Shown here in pieces: positions 9,267-20,633 of a stretch of DNA of 64,000 bases (position 1 is the first letter of the stretch; every line of letters begins with the position of its first letter). Both the position numbers and the translations under genes were made by a program. The DNA comes from Cryoendolithus antarcticus (Eukaryota; Ascomycota; Dothideomycetes; Cladosporiales; Cladosporiaceae). The stretch covers positions 1 to 64,000 of the forward strand of contig NAJO01000078.1 of assembly GCA_002077065.1 (NCBI GenBank), given 5' to 3'. The notes under the pieces were generated by a model. The model made no database searches and had not been told where the DNA came from. It was given only the letters and a program-made list of their open reading frames with translations.

Positions 9267-11536
9267 GTTGTCAAACGGCCGTGACAGTAAAGACCGAATG
9301 AAGGAATGCGCACAGCACCGCGAACTCTCAATCACACGTTCTCGTCACTCAAGATCGTACAGTCGTCGCAGGTTTGTCAGAGTGCAAGATAAGAGGGAAG
9401 TGAGCTCAGGTAAGGTAAGTGACGTTTGTGGGCTGCGCAAGTAGTGTGTGCCGGGCTGAACCAGGACTAGGGTGTGGAGTGTGTAGCCTATCGATCACAT
9501 GCGCCTTGCTGTACGCTATCACAAAACGAGCGCACACGTCAACCCTGCACGTGGCTCACGTCCCAATGAACAGCGGTTGCACCGGGCGTCGACCGAGCCC
9601 TGTATGGATCTACCTATGCTAGCAGACGCGATGCACCGTGGACCGGTGAGCTAGTTGCATAGTTTGGTATTAGCTCGTTGGGAGTATTGCGTCTTGGACG
9701 TTCAAGTAGGGTCAAGACAAAGCTTCCATTGGAGAGGTGATCTCGATGGTGGGGTGAGATGGAGGGGTAGTGGACTTCACCCCGGCGACACAGATCTTAT
9801 TTCTCCGTCATGTTGCGCTCGAACAATGCAGCAGAAAGGCAGACTTCTCAATTCAAGGCAATCAATGTCGGCTCATGGCTGCAATATGTGGCGTTCTTAC
9901 GCCCACTTCGAACCAATGCACTCGTGGAGTATGACGAAATCGCGGTCCGGGTCAACTTTCGTGCAGCCACTAGGTGGAGTTTCTCGCACTTAGCAGCAAC
10001 GAAATTACCAGTCGGCAAGCAGTGTGAGTGGACCGCAGGCATGTGAGCTGTTAGCATCGCAGCGAATAGCAGACCACAGTCAAGCTACAGATTGGGTGCT
10101 GGCTGCGCTAGATTGCTGGCGAGCTCTGGCAGTCGTCCCGTGCTCGTCCCATCATGCGGCATTCGCAGGTTCATCACTTCTTCCCTCCACATCGCTCGAC
10201 AAGCTGTTGCTGTAATTGGCGCTCGCGTGCTAAGATCTCGGCAGCTAGCAGCTGGAACGATGGTTCCCGCATGCAGCGTGGGAGCTATGGATGCGGAGTG
10301 AGGCGCCACTGCAATATGGCTGGGCTGATCGAGACGTATGATGGGGGCGGCGTGGCATGGTGAGGCATAATCGAGGCCAAGCTGCCACGAAAGTCGACGT
10401 GTCGTCTGGCGTTTGTGTCGCACAAGATGCGGTACTTCGAGTGTCTCGGCTAATTACCGTAGGCTACCGACGCTCTATCGGTCCGGCACTGAGCAAGTGT
10501 GCCCCGAAACCCGAGGGTAGTGCTTCGCCGATTCTGCTAGTCATGTCGACCGAGTCCTCTTCTAACTTTATCTTCGACTTATGGTTACGGTCGACTGTCA
10601 ATATAATCCACTCCCGTGACTGATGATGGAGCATCTCCTCGTGACCCGGTCCAGGCAGTATGGAACACATCACCGGTTGCGCGCATGCATCACTTCCTGT
10701 CCTGGCCGCAGGAATGCTGTGTAACCTCAAGATCCATCGGTAGTTGAGTATGCCACACCTTCGATGCGGGCATGTCGCCGATTCCGTTGATGGAAATCAT
10801 GGAGCGGACGTCAGCACCACCCAGGTAACGAGCTTCTTTTCTCGCACATGCATAACATAGCCTCTTACCCGCGATGCGAGGCGTTGAAGGGATCGGCAGC
10901 TCAATGTGATGCGCCGGTCATGCACTGGGATTCTCAAGAAAGGCAAACCCCATGGCATTTGGAAAGAGCATCGGTCTCTCGCATGGCAATCGTGAGAATC
11001 GCGCATCTCGATGCAGTGGAACTCATCGCGCAAGTGATAAGACAAGTGTAACTGTGCGGAACAGCGATATTGGTACAATCTCGAAATCTCAAGGAGATTA
11101 CCAACAGAGTCGCTCGAGGCTTTTCCGCCTTTATGCCGCACCGCCACAACAATCTGCTCGAAGCATGGCCATGGAGAATTCCGCGTCATGTTTTCCTCGA
11201 GATATAATAATGTCCTTACATCGCTCACTTAGATGCCCACGTGCGTATGCCAATAGTCGAAATACATCCCGATGGCAGGTGCGAGTGTTCACAACGCACC
11301 TGCCTGATCTTCGCGCGGCAAGGTGAGCCCGAACATCGATTTTCAGACCTCATGCTTTCGAAGAGCTTCTCTGCTACACCTTCCTCCTGTTTACGGTATG
11401 CACATGTGATTGAAGTGTGCCATACAATATCGACTGTGCTACCGAACCCAACCAGTACCGATAATCACAGGGGTTGAGGCCTCACCGCCTCAATACACCA
11501 GATTATCTGACTCCGAACCCATGATCACCGCAGGTG
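9267..11536. other. Gene-free stretch upstream of the RRM gene
   Basis: About 2.3 kb with no supported coding gene on either strand. Open frames of up to 143 codons (for example 10797-11228 minus) overlap each other and lack motifs, codon bias or clean splice partners. The proximal part should hold the RRM gene promoter (minus) and the promoter of the next gene (plus). Confidence 0.5.
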
Positions 11537-13892
11537 ATGGACATACATCGATGGCTGCGAACGACTACTGATAGGGAACCACCTGAGGATCCACAAGCAC
11601 CTCCTCGACCTGACTTTGCTATCGAGGCTGAGGTAGTGGACAAGCCGGAGCGTAGATACCGCCACAAGCGAAGAAAGTACCACAGTGATAGCTCCATTAT
11701 CGCGCCGTTGGCTCGGGAAGCACCGGAGCACGATCGAGACGCTGCGCATGTTCGCCGACGTAAGTCTGATCGCGAGCGACATGAACGACATGAGCGCGAC
11801 TGTGTCAGTCCAGCATGGTCTCCAGGTCGACGACAAACCTCAGAAGCTCATTCGCAGTCTGCACGAGCATCGCCTGAGCCATTCACCAAGACTTATGAAC
11901 GGCGACCAAGGCACAAGACCAAAGCTGATCGCTATGAGCCGAAGAAGAAGAAGAGTAAGCAAGACAGGCCTAGCGATGGCCAAGACGCTCGGAAGTCACG
12001 TCGGCGAAGATCGCATCGCACTGGCGATGGTACCCGGACGACGGGACTCGTCCAAAGCTTTCAGCTCAAGAACGGTGCCAAGTCTGGACGACTCACGGTA
12101 TGTGGACGAAAGTGTTCAACTACGACAAGGGCTGACTGTCTGACTTCAGCTGAAGACGGATGGTACTGCAGGGCTGTTCAGCCACGGTCGCGCATCTAAC
12201 CAGCTGTCCGGCAAGAAAACTGGACGTATGTTCAAGTCCGGTAGCCCCGGCAGAGTCATCACCCGCTGATCTGAAGCAGTGCCCGACTTGGTGTTTAACG
12301 AGATGCGTTTCCTGCACAGGACCAAAGTTCCAGCCGAGGACATGGTTGAATCCGAATCGCGCAAGCCATCAAAGCAAGACGCGAAACGCCAAATCGAGAA
12401 TGGCGAGATCTCTGCCTACTTCAATGCTTTGACGGCAGGCCCTCGACAGCCATCACCGGTCGCTAGCATACACCTTGAAAAGTCAGCTAGCAAGCTTCCG
12501 ATGTCTGTGTTACACTCTGTCCCCAGAACGAAGGCGCCCCAACCTGGCGAGCTGAACCCTAGGTCGACACAGCTGCCCTCTTTGAATCGACCAGCTGCAG
12601 ATCATGCAGATCAACAGACTCACTCGACGAGCTGCTTTACCTGGTCACAGTCAGATCCCAGACCAGCACCGAGACAACGACTAGCCACTGAATCCGGCGT
12701 GCAAGAAGCGTCAAATCGTGGAGACAAGAGTTTACACGCCGACGAGAACCATTACAAGACAAAGCTTAGACCGGAAGTGCATGCATTACAGCCTCCCCTT
12801 GATCTCTCTGGCCGAGGCATGTGGAAGGAAACAGATCGAGTACCAGCCGACATACATGTAGAGATGTACAAGCCGCTCGTAGAGTCGGGTCCAGCTCCAC
12901 GGCGTCGCACTACTTCGAGGACATCACTGTCGTTACCAAGGCTGCCTAGACGGTCACTGGAGCCAGCCATCAGATCTGCAGCGGCGCATTCGACCTCCGC
13001 AGATCCGAGCACCCCTGACATTCTTCGACTCCGAAGAAGAATGCGTGCACTGGCTCAAGACGAAGATACACAGATCGCCGATGCACAGAATCTGCCGAGT
13101 AACAAAGAGAACTTGGAGGCTGACTCTACTTCTCCGACTGCGAAGCTATTACGGACTGCCGGAGCAGCGCTCGATGAAGCTCAAATGCTGCAACCTGACA
13201 TACGCACCGCCAAGGCTGAAACACACACGATTCCAGTCCGGGACATGGTCAGATCACCAAACCGTCAACGCAATGTTGTTGAGCCGAACGACACGTACTT
13301 GGAAGATCAAGACGCTTATGAGCAACTCGTCAATGCGCGACGATTTCGACATGAAGTGAACGTACCCTCTATGCCATGTCGCCCACCTACAGGCGTAGCA
13401 TTCGGTCTGGGAATGGGCATGCCGGATCACCGTATCTGGGGCGCGCCTCAGTCCCAAGCTGCGCCGTGGATGATGGACGACGATGAGCAAATGCTCCACG
13501 ATCAGCCCGACCGTCACCTCCAGGATAGTTTCAGCCCGCTTGACCGGGAGTTGCTGCAGCAGGCTCCCACGTCTGGCTTCAGCCAGGGCTTTCATGAGGA
13601 TAGTACAACGATGTCACTGCATAGCAACCGACTAGCTTCATTCAGATTACAAGACTCTCCGTCGGTGCAGAGTACCAGACATAGCCTGCACGGCCAGTCT
13701 CTGTGGCCTGCATCAAGGGACGAGTACGCAGCTGGCCATGCGCTACGTCCGGCTTTCTCTCGAGGCGGGTTCACGCGACTTCACTCGGGCCATGGTGCGA
13801 TACTTGGTAGCGGGAGTTCATTCAGCCCTGTGCCGCCAGTCCCGCTCAGCGAGTCGAGTGGTAATGTCGGGCTGCATCGCATATGGGGATGA
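11537..13892 (+). CDS. Large disordered protein of unknown function
   Basis: Three exons (11537-12097, 12150-12225, 12280-13892) encode about 749 residues. The start MDIHRWLRTTTD is followed by a highly basic, Arg/Lys/His-rich region (about residues 30-165: RRYRHKRRKYH, RRRKSDRERHERHERD, KKKKSKQDRP, RKSRRRRSHR) that looks like nuclear-localisation sequence. A more ordered block spans the two introns: QLKNGAKSGRLT, GLFSHGRASNQL, and PDLVFNEMRFLHR. The remaining 500 residues are Pro/Ser/Gln-rich and low in predicted order, ending in GLHRIWG. I do not recognise the family. The block around the introns looks like the most constrained part. The intron model is supported by frame continuity: introns are 52 and 54 nt. 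Nuclear localisation is an inference from the basic clusters. Confidence 0.7.
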
Positions 13893-14464
13893 TGTACCCT
13901 ACCGTAATGGTTCGTTGGCATGAAATGCTCCCTAAGTAGTGATTGTCGGCTCTGGTCACGCGCCTCGGGTATGAGACAATGCAGCCGTTCTTGTAGATAA
14001 TGCCACGATGATGAACCGTTGAACAGATCATAGGTGAGCTCATGATGGTGTCTGTGATGTGGACCAATTATCAAAGTTCGTATGCAAGTGCGGCTCAGGG
14101 GCAAGGCGCACAGTGACACCCTACTTTTCCCGAGCTTTGCAGTGCGTATCATGCCCACCAAAGAGCCTCATTGAAGCTATCCTCGGCCTTTCAAGGCCAT
14201 TAAATCTACTGCATGACGCCTATGCGCGTGCACACCGCTCTACTACCATTGAGCCACCGCATCGCGATCGTTCAATCCAGCGCAGCCAACCGCGTAACTG
14301 CATTCTCCACGCTCCACCGCCACCTCAACCCCAGGGTTTCAACCACCGCCTGCCGCTGCCCCACTACCCTCGCCAAAATTCCTTCCCAAACATCAACTCG
14401 CCGTGCAGCACAACTGAGCTCGCACCTTTCTTCCTCTTCAGCAACATCACAACAGCAAGGAAAC
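13893..14464. other. Intergenic region and IPP1 leader with an in-frame upstream ATG
   Basis: Bases 14213-14464 form an 84-codon reading frame, starting at an ATG, in frame with and directly upstream of the IPP1 start at 14465. The encoded stretch has many Arg, Ser, Thr and Leu and no Asp or Glu, as mitochondrial presequences do, but a pyrimidine-rich 5' UTR would give a similar bias. No other gene is seen between 13893 and 14212. Confidence 0.5.
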
Positions 14465-15516
14465 ATGTCTGCACAAACTCTCCCTTCGCGTGGCGGATAC
14501 GAGGGCAAGGCCCCGAGTGTGTTCACGGCTCGCAAGATCGGTGCTCCTCACACGCTCGAGCACCGCATATACATTGAGAAGGATGGCGTGCCGGTGTCGC
14601 CTTTCCATGACATCCCGCTGTATGCCAACGAGCAGCAGACGGTGCTGAACATGGTTGTGGAGATTCCCAGGTGGACCAATGCAAAGCAGGAGGTACGTAC
14701 ACAGATCCTCGCAGCACACCGACTGGCATTAGCCATTGAAGGCCAATGGACACATGTACTGACTGGACGATATTACAGATCTCCAAGGACGAGACTCTCA
14801 ACCCCATCAAGCAGGACACTAAGAAAGGCAAGCTCCGCTTCGTCCGCAACTGCTTCCCCCACAAAGGCTACCTCTGGAACTACGGCGCCTTTCCCCAGAC
14901 CTGGGAAGACCCCAACGTCACTCACCCCGAGACGAAGATGAATGGCGACAACGACCCTCTCGACGTCTGCGAGATCGGCGAGCTTGTCGCCAAGCCCGGT
15001 GAAGTCAAGCAGGTGAAAGTCCTCGGTGTTATGGCACTGCTCGATGAGGGCGAGACGGACTGGAAGATCATGGTCATTGATGTCAACGACCCGCTTGCAC
15101 CGCGACTGAACGATATTGAGGATGTGGAGAGGCATTTGCCGGGTCTGCTTAGGGCTACGAATGAGTGGTTCAGGATTTACAAGATCCCTGATGGCAAGCC
15201 GGAGAATCAGTTTGCTTTCTCTGGGGAGTGCAAGAATAAGAAGTACGCTATGGAGGTTGTAAGGGAGTGTGCTGAGGCTTGGGAGAGGCTGATCACGGGC
15301 AAGACGCAGCCGGGCGAGATTGATCTGTGAGTTGCGATGCTTCTAAGCAAGAATATAGGTTTACTGACACTTCTCAGCACCAACACCTCCGTCTCGCACA
15401 GCAAGAACCGCGCAGATGCGTCCACGCTCAAGATCCCCCAGGGTGAGAACTTGGCCCCTGCGCCGATCGACTCGTCCATCGACAAGTGGTTCTACATTTC
15501 TGGTGCGTCTGCATGA
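14465..15516 (+). CDS. IPP1: Inorganic pyrophosphatase (family I)
   Basis: Soluble Mg2+-dependent enzyme that hydrolyses pyrophosphate to two phosphates and pulls biosynthetic reactions forward. Three exons: 14465-14692, 14779-15326, 15378-15516; 304 residues from the ATG at 14465 ([11 protein letters not shown]). The metal- and substrate-binding motif is [12 protein letters not shown], and [41 protein letters not shown] and [14 protein letters not shown] are family blocks. The C-terminus [13 protein letters not shown] also fits fungal IPP1. An upstream in-frame ATG at 14213 would add 84 residues resembling a mitochondrial presequence and give 388 residues. I take the shorter form as primary because it matches the usual length of about 290. 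Confidence 0.95.
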
Positions 15517-15906
15517 ATCGCCGAGCGTAAGCCTGTGGCTTCGTTGTAGCGTTTGTCATGAAGAAGGAGATGTGCAAAGGCAGACAAAGAAGTCAAGCCA
15601 AGGCAAGGACGATGATTAGCATGGCAGCAAGCCTGCACGAAGTATACATACAAAAGCTTAGAGGCAATGCACACGGCATTGCAAGTCTACATTCTTTGAT
15701 TGTTCCTTCCTCCGCGCTTCCAAGTGCTTTACAGATTGCGTCACGTGGCACCGCGTCAAGCACTCAAAGTCTGTCCAGCTATAGCGCGTCAGCTTCACCT
15801 CGACTCCATGTTCACCAAGCTGCCTCACATTGCACACATCTATGCCCAAGTACATGCCTGTTACGACGCACATGCAGCGTCTTCGCAGAGCTCTCGACTA
15901 GTAACG
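15517..15906. other. Intergenic region IPP1 / RTC4
   Basis: 390 bp holding the IPP1 3' flank and RTC4 promoter or leader. An in-frame ATG at 15808 could extend the next protein by 33 residues (start MFTKLPHIAHIYAQ), but the extension looks non-conserved. Confidence 0.5.
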
Positions 15907-17340
15907 ATGCCGACCCTCGGAAGAACTTCTGGAAGGCTTCTCAGGACAGTCAATGGCAAGCCTCACGCGACCCAGGACGATCATGTAGATGCACTGCCTA
16001 CACCGCCGCCCTCGAACACTACACTTGGCTCATTCACAACGAGCAAAGCTGCAGGAGATGACGACGAGGACATCTCCGGCTCGCCGAAATCCAGCTCTGA
16101 CGAAGCTCCCCGTCACCGAAGTCCCGAGTCAGCATCAGGCAGTGGCTTCAAAGCGAGCAGACAACTGGATGGCACGAACGACTCGCCCTCTGTAGGAGCT
16201 TTCCGGCGGCCAGTGGAGTTCAAGCCGCACAGCAGGAGCCCGAAGCGCGATGCGGAAGTCTTGACTGATGAGGATACACCGATTTTCAGCTCGCAAGGCT
16301 CATTCGCAAAGAAGCATAAGTCTTCAAAGGCTGGAGTTGCCAACATACACGCACCGACATCATCTGCGAGATCTCAAACCACGTATGGCAAAGCTGCCAC
16401 GCGGCCGCAGCAGAAGCGAGATGGCGCTGGGTTCAAGAAACCTGCGAAGATCGACTTAAAAGCTGTGAAGGTAGAGGAGAAGACGCCGGCGTTCAGAAAA
16501 GCACAAGGTGGAGACATGTTTGCTTTTGGCAGCTCACCGATGCAGTTCAAGCCCGCCAAGGGCGCAGCAGAAAGCGTGAACTCTGACTCCGTTGGCTCGC
16601 TAGATCTGTCAGAGCTTAGCGAGCCCGACAGTGATATCGAGGAGTTGGACGCTAAGACACTCGGTTTGCCTGACCCGGAGCCTTACGCGCCTTTCACGAT
16701 TTGCAAGATCTGTCACGTACAGGTGCCTTTGCTGATACAACAGGAGTTCGAGGACCGGTACATGGAAGGCGAGGGGATGACTTACAAGGTACAGCAGTGG
16801 TTCTGCAAGTACCATCGCAAAGCAAAGGCGAGGGAGACGTGGGAAGTACGAGGCTACCCGGAGATTCAATGGAGGCGGCTGGACGCCAGGCTGAAGAAGC
16901 ACCATAAGCACCTCACGGCTGTACTGAATGGGCGAATGCACTCGATCTATCGAGACCGACTGCAGCAGCAAGTCGATGCTGGCACTTCCAAGACCGTGCT
17001 TTCGCTCATCAACGCGGATAGCGACGGCGAGGCGCCTTTCACACCTGGCTACTACGGTCCTCGGGGTGAGAAGCTGTGCATGGAGCATGTGTCATCGCAC
17101 TTCGGCGATGCATTGCGGACGCTCAAGGACCCGTTGGTCGCAGCTTCGGGTGTCAAGGGGGGAGTGTCTGGATTTGTGCAGGGCGTGCTGGTGCCTGAGC
17201 TGATTGTGCAGCTTGTCATCGAAGATCTGAATGTGTCTCCCGAGCGAGCGAGGGCCGTACTTGCAGAAAGCGTGGAGCTGGGAGAGCTACTTAGTGGGGA
17301 AGTGCAAGAGGATGGCGAGGACATGGAAATGGAGGTTTGA
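15907..17340 (+). CDS. RTC4: RTC4-domain protein (restriction of telomere capping 4-like)
   Basis: Single exon, 477 residues from the ATG at 15907 (MPTLGRTSGRLLRTVNGK). The first 270 residues are disordered with acidic and Ser-rich patches. A Cys pair KICHVQVP is seen near residue 275. The C-terminal 200 residues carry the RTC4-like domain: WFCKYHRKAKARETWE, RGYPEIQWRRLDARLKKH, TPGYYGPRGEKLCMEHV and VQGVLVPELIVQLVIEDLNV. In yeast RTC4 was named for a genetic effect on telomere uncapping (cdc13-1); its biochemical activity is not established. Function here is inferred only from the domain. An in-frame upstream ATG at 15808 is the alternative start. Confidence 0.85.
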   Translation: MPTLGRTSGRLLRTVNGKPHATQDDHVDALPTPPPSNTTLGSFTTSKAAGDDDEDISGSPKSSSDEAPRHRSPESASGSGFKASRQLDGTNDSPSVGAFRRPVEFKPHSRSPKRDAEVLTDEDTPIFSSQGSFAKKHKSSKAGVANIHAPTSSARSQTTYGKAATRPQQKRDGAGFKKPAKIDLKAVKVEEKTPAFRKAQGGDMFAFGSSPMQFKPAKGAAESVNSDSVGSLDLSELSEPDSDIEELDAKTLGLPDPEPYAPFTICKICHVQVPLLIQQEFEDRYMEGEGMTYKVQQWFCKYHRKAKARETWEVRGYPEIQWRRLDARLKKHHKHLTAVLNGRMHSIYRDRLQQQVDAGTSKTVLSLINADSDGEAPFTPGYYGPRGEKLCMEHVSSHFGDALRTLKDPLVAASGVKGGVSGFVQGVLVPELIVQLVIEDLNVSPERARAVLAESVELGELLSGEVQEDGEDMEMEV

Positions 17341-17738
17341 TCGAGTGTTGTTGAGCTTGCCGTCGCTTCCGATGGACATATGTACATAAGCGCCGCAATA
17401 GCTTGTACACAGCGGTCATGATCCAGCACCCGGAGGCACTTCAACGTCTCCCGTTCCGAATAGCTACCAGCGCCAGTCGTGTCCCACCGTCTCGTGGTGC
17501 ATGCATTGACTAGCACATTGATAGTAACATCTCCTCCGTCGTCGTCCGTCCGCTCGGCGTCTCCAGCCGTCCCTCCGCCTCCCTGCCCCTTCCTGCCCTC
17601 CTCTCGCCCTCCCTCACCTTTTCCAACGCTCGGCTTGCCCCTGGCCATTCGCCGTGAGCAATGGCTCCTCTTCCTGAGCGCCACGCGTTGCGGACCTCTT
17701 CGTCATTCTTGATTTCCCCAGAGAGCCGAGTAACGTCT
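17341..17738. other. Convergent intergenic region RTC4 / mL53
   Basis: About 400 bp between two facing 3' ends. It is C/T-rich around 17560-17630, which creates long artefactual frames. No gene seen. Confidence 0.5.
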
Positions 17739-18086
17739 TCATCCATTGAGCTCCTCTCCTCTCTTCAAGACTCGGGAATGTCTGTCTACCTCCGCCTGTA
17801 TATCTCGAATCTTCATTTTCTCCAGATCGAGCGCCATCTCCTTGCCATCCTCTATGATCACATTAGCTCCCAGCCACGTGCACGTCTAGCGATTTCCCGT
17901 ACTGAATTTCAGCTGTAGCACTGCGGGCATGTGCGCTTGGTCTCTGTTCAGCAGCTTGACATCTATGCTCATTGTGCTCCTGGCATTGGGCGGAAGAAGG
18001 GCGAGGAAGTTGCGCGCGGTCTTGCCGGACTTGGGCGAGAAGGGCGAGAAGGACGTGGAGATCGAGGTGAGGTATTTGGTGAGCAT
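17739..18086 (-). CDS. MRPL44: Mitochondrial large-subunit ribosomal protein mL53 (MRPL44-like)
   Basis: A small structural protein of the mitochondrial 54S ribosomal subunit. Two exons on the minus strand, 18086-17903 and 17851-17739, split by a 51-nt intron (GTACGG..TAG); 98 residues, the same size as the yeast MRPL44 product. The sequence starts MLTKYLTSISTSFSPFSPKS, contains the family signature KTARNFLALLPPNAR, continues IDVKLLNRD, and after the intron reads KFKDGKEMALDLEKMKIRDI and ends VDRHSRVLKRGEELNG. The intron splits the Lys codon of KFKDGKE. Divergent from TVP38 across about 400 bp. Confidence 0.92.
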
Positions 18087-18483
18087 CCTGTAGAACTCTG
18101 GCGTGCAAAGTGTTTCGTAGGACGTGATACTGGATACTCAACTCGATCTCGATGGAATCGCAAGACAGACTTTCTCACATCACTCGGCACTGAGCCGCGC
18201 CGGGCTCCGTCTGCCGAGCAAACAAAGGCAGGCACAGCCGGCGCAAGTTACATCATTGCTGACTCTCTCGCATCCGTTCGGATACGAAGCGCGCGGCATC
18301 AGCTCCTTCGCGCATTCGAGCGCCTGGCCTCGCGATTACTCGAGGTACAGTTCCAATGCATCCTTAGCCTCGACCTCAATCAGGCGCCTGCCTAGCCCTC
18401 CTTTCCGCATCCCCTCTACTTGAACAAGCCTCTGTCGCATCGAGCGCGGCCGCCTCTCAGTATCCCCCCAGTAGGCGCCAACG
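18087..18483. other. Divergent promoter region mL53 / TVP38
   Basis: 397 bp between the two start codons, ending in a pyrimidine-rich tract just before the TVP38 start. No gene seen. Confidence 0.5.
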
Positions 18484-19632
18484 ATGCCAGACTACACCCC
18501 AAACCCGCGATCTCTTGCCCTACCTACCGATGAGGATATCGAAGACGAGCCTCTAAGCCGCTCCACCTCCTCCTTCACTCGCCGGCGTCCGAATGCCTCC
18601 CCTCGCCGGCGTCCGAATGCCTCCCCTCGCCGGAAAGGCACACTTGACACGATACAAGCCTACAACGACCGTTTCCTCCGCGCCTTCCTGCGCCTTCCAC
18701 CCCTCCAGCAAGCGGCGCTCGTGGCTCTGAACGTCGCGCTCATAGTGGGCTTGATCCTGACATTCATCTACCATGAGAGGGTATTCGCAAGGCTCAAACC
18801 CGTGGCTGTCAGCTGGCGCGCATTACCGGGAGGATGGCTGATACTATGGTTCATGACCATACTGGTATCCTTCCCGCCTATGATAGGCTACTCGACTTGC
18901 GTCACGCTGGCGGGATTCGTGTATGGCATGCACGGGTGGTTCATTGTGAGCACAGCCACAGTACTGGGCAGCACGCTCAGCTTCATCGTCAGCCGGACAC
19001 TACTCAAGAGCTTCGTTGGTCGAATGACGGATAAAAACAAGCAGTTCGCTGCGCTGAGCCTGGTGCTCAAACACGACGGCCTAAAGCTGCTCATGATGAT
19101 ACGGCTATGCCCTCTACCCTACAGTCTCAGCAATGGGGCTATAAGTACAATACCAACAGTGACGTGGTATAACTTCGCATTGGCAACGGCAGCGGTGACG
19201 CCGAAGCTGCTGCTGCATGTGTTTATCGGACGGCAGATTGGGCAGCTAGCGGAGACGAAAATGGACGCCAAGACCAAGGCTGTGAGCTACGCTAGTATCC
19301 TGCTTGGTATGGCTGCGGGGATCGCGACGGGGTGGTTCATTTGGACGAGAACGAAGGCTAGGGCTGAGGAGCTTGAGCGGGAAGAAGAGGCTGCTGCTGG
19401 AGGAGAAGCGGGGAGGAGGTCGGGAGATGAGGGAGGTGTGCGATCTGGCTTCCGGCAGGGGGACGACGATATGTCGTTGCATACTGCTTATGCTGATGAA
19501 GATGCGGAGGATGGGTACCGGGATGAATTCACGGACGACGAGGATGCCGCGGAGAGGGATGTCTTCGATGTTGGTGACGGAGGGACTGACGACGAAGAGG
19601 AGAGATCCGGTCGCAAGACGACTTTCCGATAG
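18484..19632 (+). CDS. TVP38: Golgi membrane protein TVP38 (VTT/DedA family)
   Basis: A multispanning membrane protein of the VTT (DedA/TMEM41/VMP1) family; the yeast homologue sits in Tlg2-containing late-Golgi vesicles, and the wider family includes lipid scramblases. Single exon, 382 residues. Residues 1-70 are cytosolic and basic, with a duplicated RRRPNASP octapeptide. Membrane helices follow (AALVALNVALIVGLILTFI, GGWLILWFMTILVSFPPMIG, and others to about residue 285), including the VTT core block GYSTCVTLAGFVYGMHGWF, TVLGSTLSFIVSRTLLKSF and RLCPLPYSLSNGAISTIP. The C-terminal 90 residues are acidic and disordered. Slightly longer than yeast TVP38 (337). Confidence 0.93.
   Translation: MPDYTPNPRSLALPTDEDIEDEPLSRSTSSFTRRRPNASPRRRPNASPRRKGTLDTIQAYNDRFLRAFLRLPPLQQAALVALNVALIVGLILTFIYHERVFARLKPVAVSWRALPGGWLILWFMTILVSFPPMIGYSTCVTLAGFVYGMHGWFIVSTATVLGSTLSFIVSRTLLKSFVGRMTDKNKQFAALSLVLKHDGLKLLMMIRLCPLPYSLSNGAISTIPTVTWYNFALATAAVTPKLLLHVFIGRQIGQLAETKMDAKTKAVSYASILLGMAAGIATGWFIWTRTKARAEELEREEEAAAGGEAGRRSGDEGGVRSGFRQGDDDMSLHTAYADEDAEDGYRDEFTDDEDAAERDVFDVGDGGTDDEEERSGRKTTFR
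18580..18633 (+). repeat. Perfect 24-bp tandem duplication inside TVP38
   Basis: The unit cgccggcgtccgaatgcctc plus ccct occurs at 18580-18603 and 18604-18627, followed by six more matching bases. It encodes RRRPNASP twice in the cytosolic N-terminal tail, in frame. Confidence 0.95.
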
Positions 19633-20633
19633 AGAGCAGATTGCATGGACTGGCGTAATCGAGCATGCATTGGGATAGACAGGCTACATATAGCTGTTCG
19701 ATAGACTCTCGAAATACCACACAGATGCCCTGTGTTTCTACAGCCGCTGAGCGAGATGACCAGCAATATATTTCACTATCGCTTCGCCATGCGCCACACG
19801 AGGGCATGCTCCTGGCAATCAACATCATTCATATATTCCCGGCCGCATCCGAGAAGCAACAACAACAATTCCATCACTTCACATCTCCCCGCGGCCCCAT
19901 CTTCAGATCTTCCATCTGCCTCAGTCCAACATGCATGCAAATACCTGCTCGCGCTCGTGCCTACACAGAAACCCATGATGTGGTCGACCCCACTCGCCGC
20001 GAGTCTTGATTTTTGCACCAGTCTTCAACTAGTTAGCGCCGATCAGTTGTGCCAAGGTTATTGGCTCCGGCGTCAGCCAGTCCCGTGGACAAGCACTCGA
20101 TCACTACACCTTCGATTGTGCCGGTAAGCGGTCACCTTCGCCACTGCTGAGGTCTTGGAGAGAAGGGCAATTGTCGTTTGGTATTGTTTTGGGAGTGAAG
20201 GAAGACATTGAGGGTATTGTAGTGGAGCGAAGGTGAGAGATCAATACACGACACGCCGGGACCGGAGCCGCACTGCGCCGCGAGATCGACATACCATCCA
20301 CATCTCGACGACAGAGACCCAGAGCGGGAGGGGTGGTCTTCGCCACGAGGCAGAGGACTTGGCGTCATTGACACGATATCGTCACGTGGAGGATTGTAGA
20401 CGACTGCGCATCTGACACTCGACTTTGGACCTCGAGTATACGCTACGGTCGCTCTAAACCGCATCACTTCGCAATCGCATTCTGGAGGCCGTGTCAGCAC
20501 CGGATCGACGACAGCATTTACTGCGCAATAGTCATTGAGGACAATAGCTCGAGACAGAGCAAGTATATCATTACTGGGGCGGTCATTGGTAAGATTGGAC
20601 GTCTGGCGATAAGCAAGGGAACATAGAAGGAAG
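19633..20633. other. Intergenic region TVP38 / RING gene
   Basis: About 1.0 kb. The minus-strand frame 20132-20818 is 228 codons long but overlaps the RING gene antisense and has no motif; I treat it as chance. No repeat or RNA gene seen. Confidence 0.5.
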
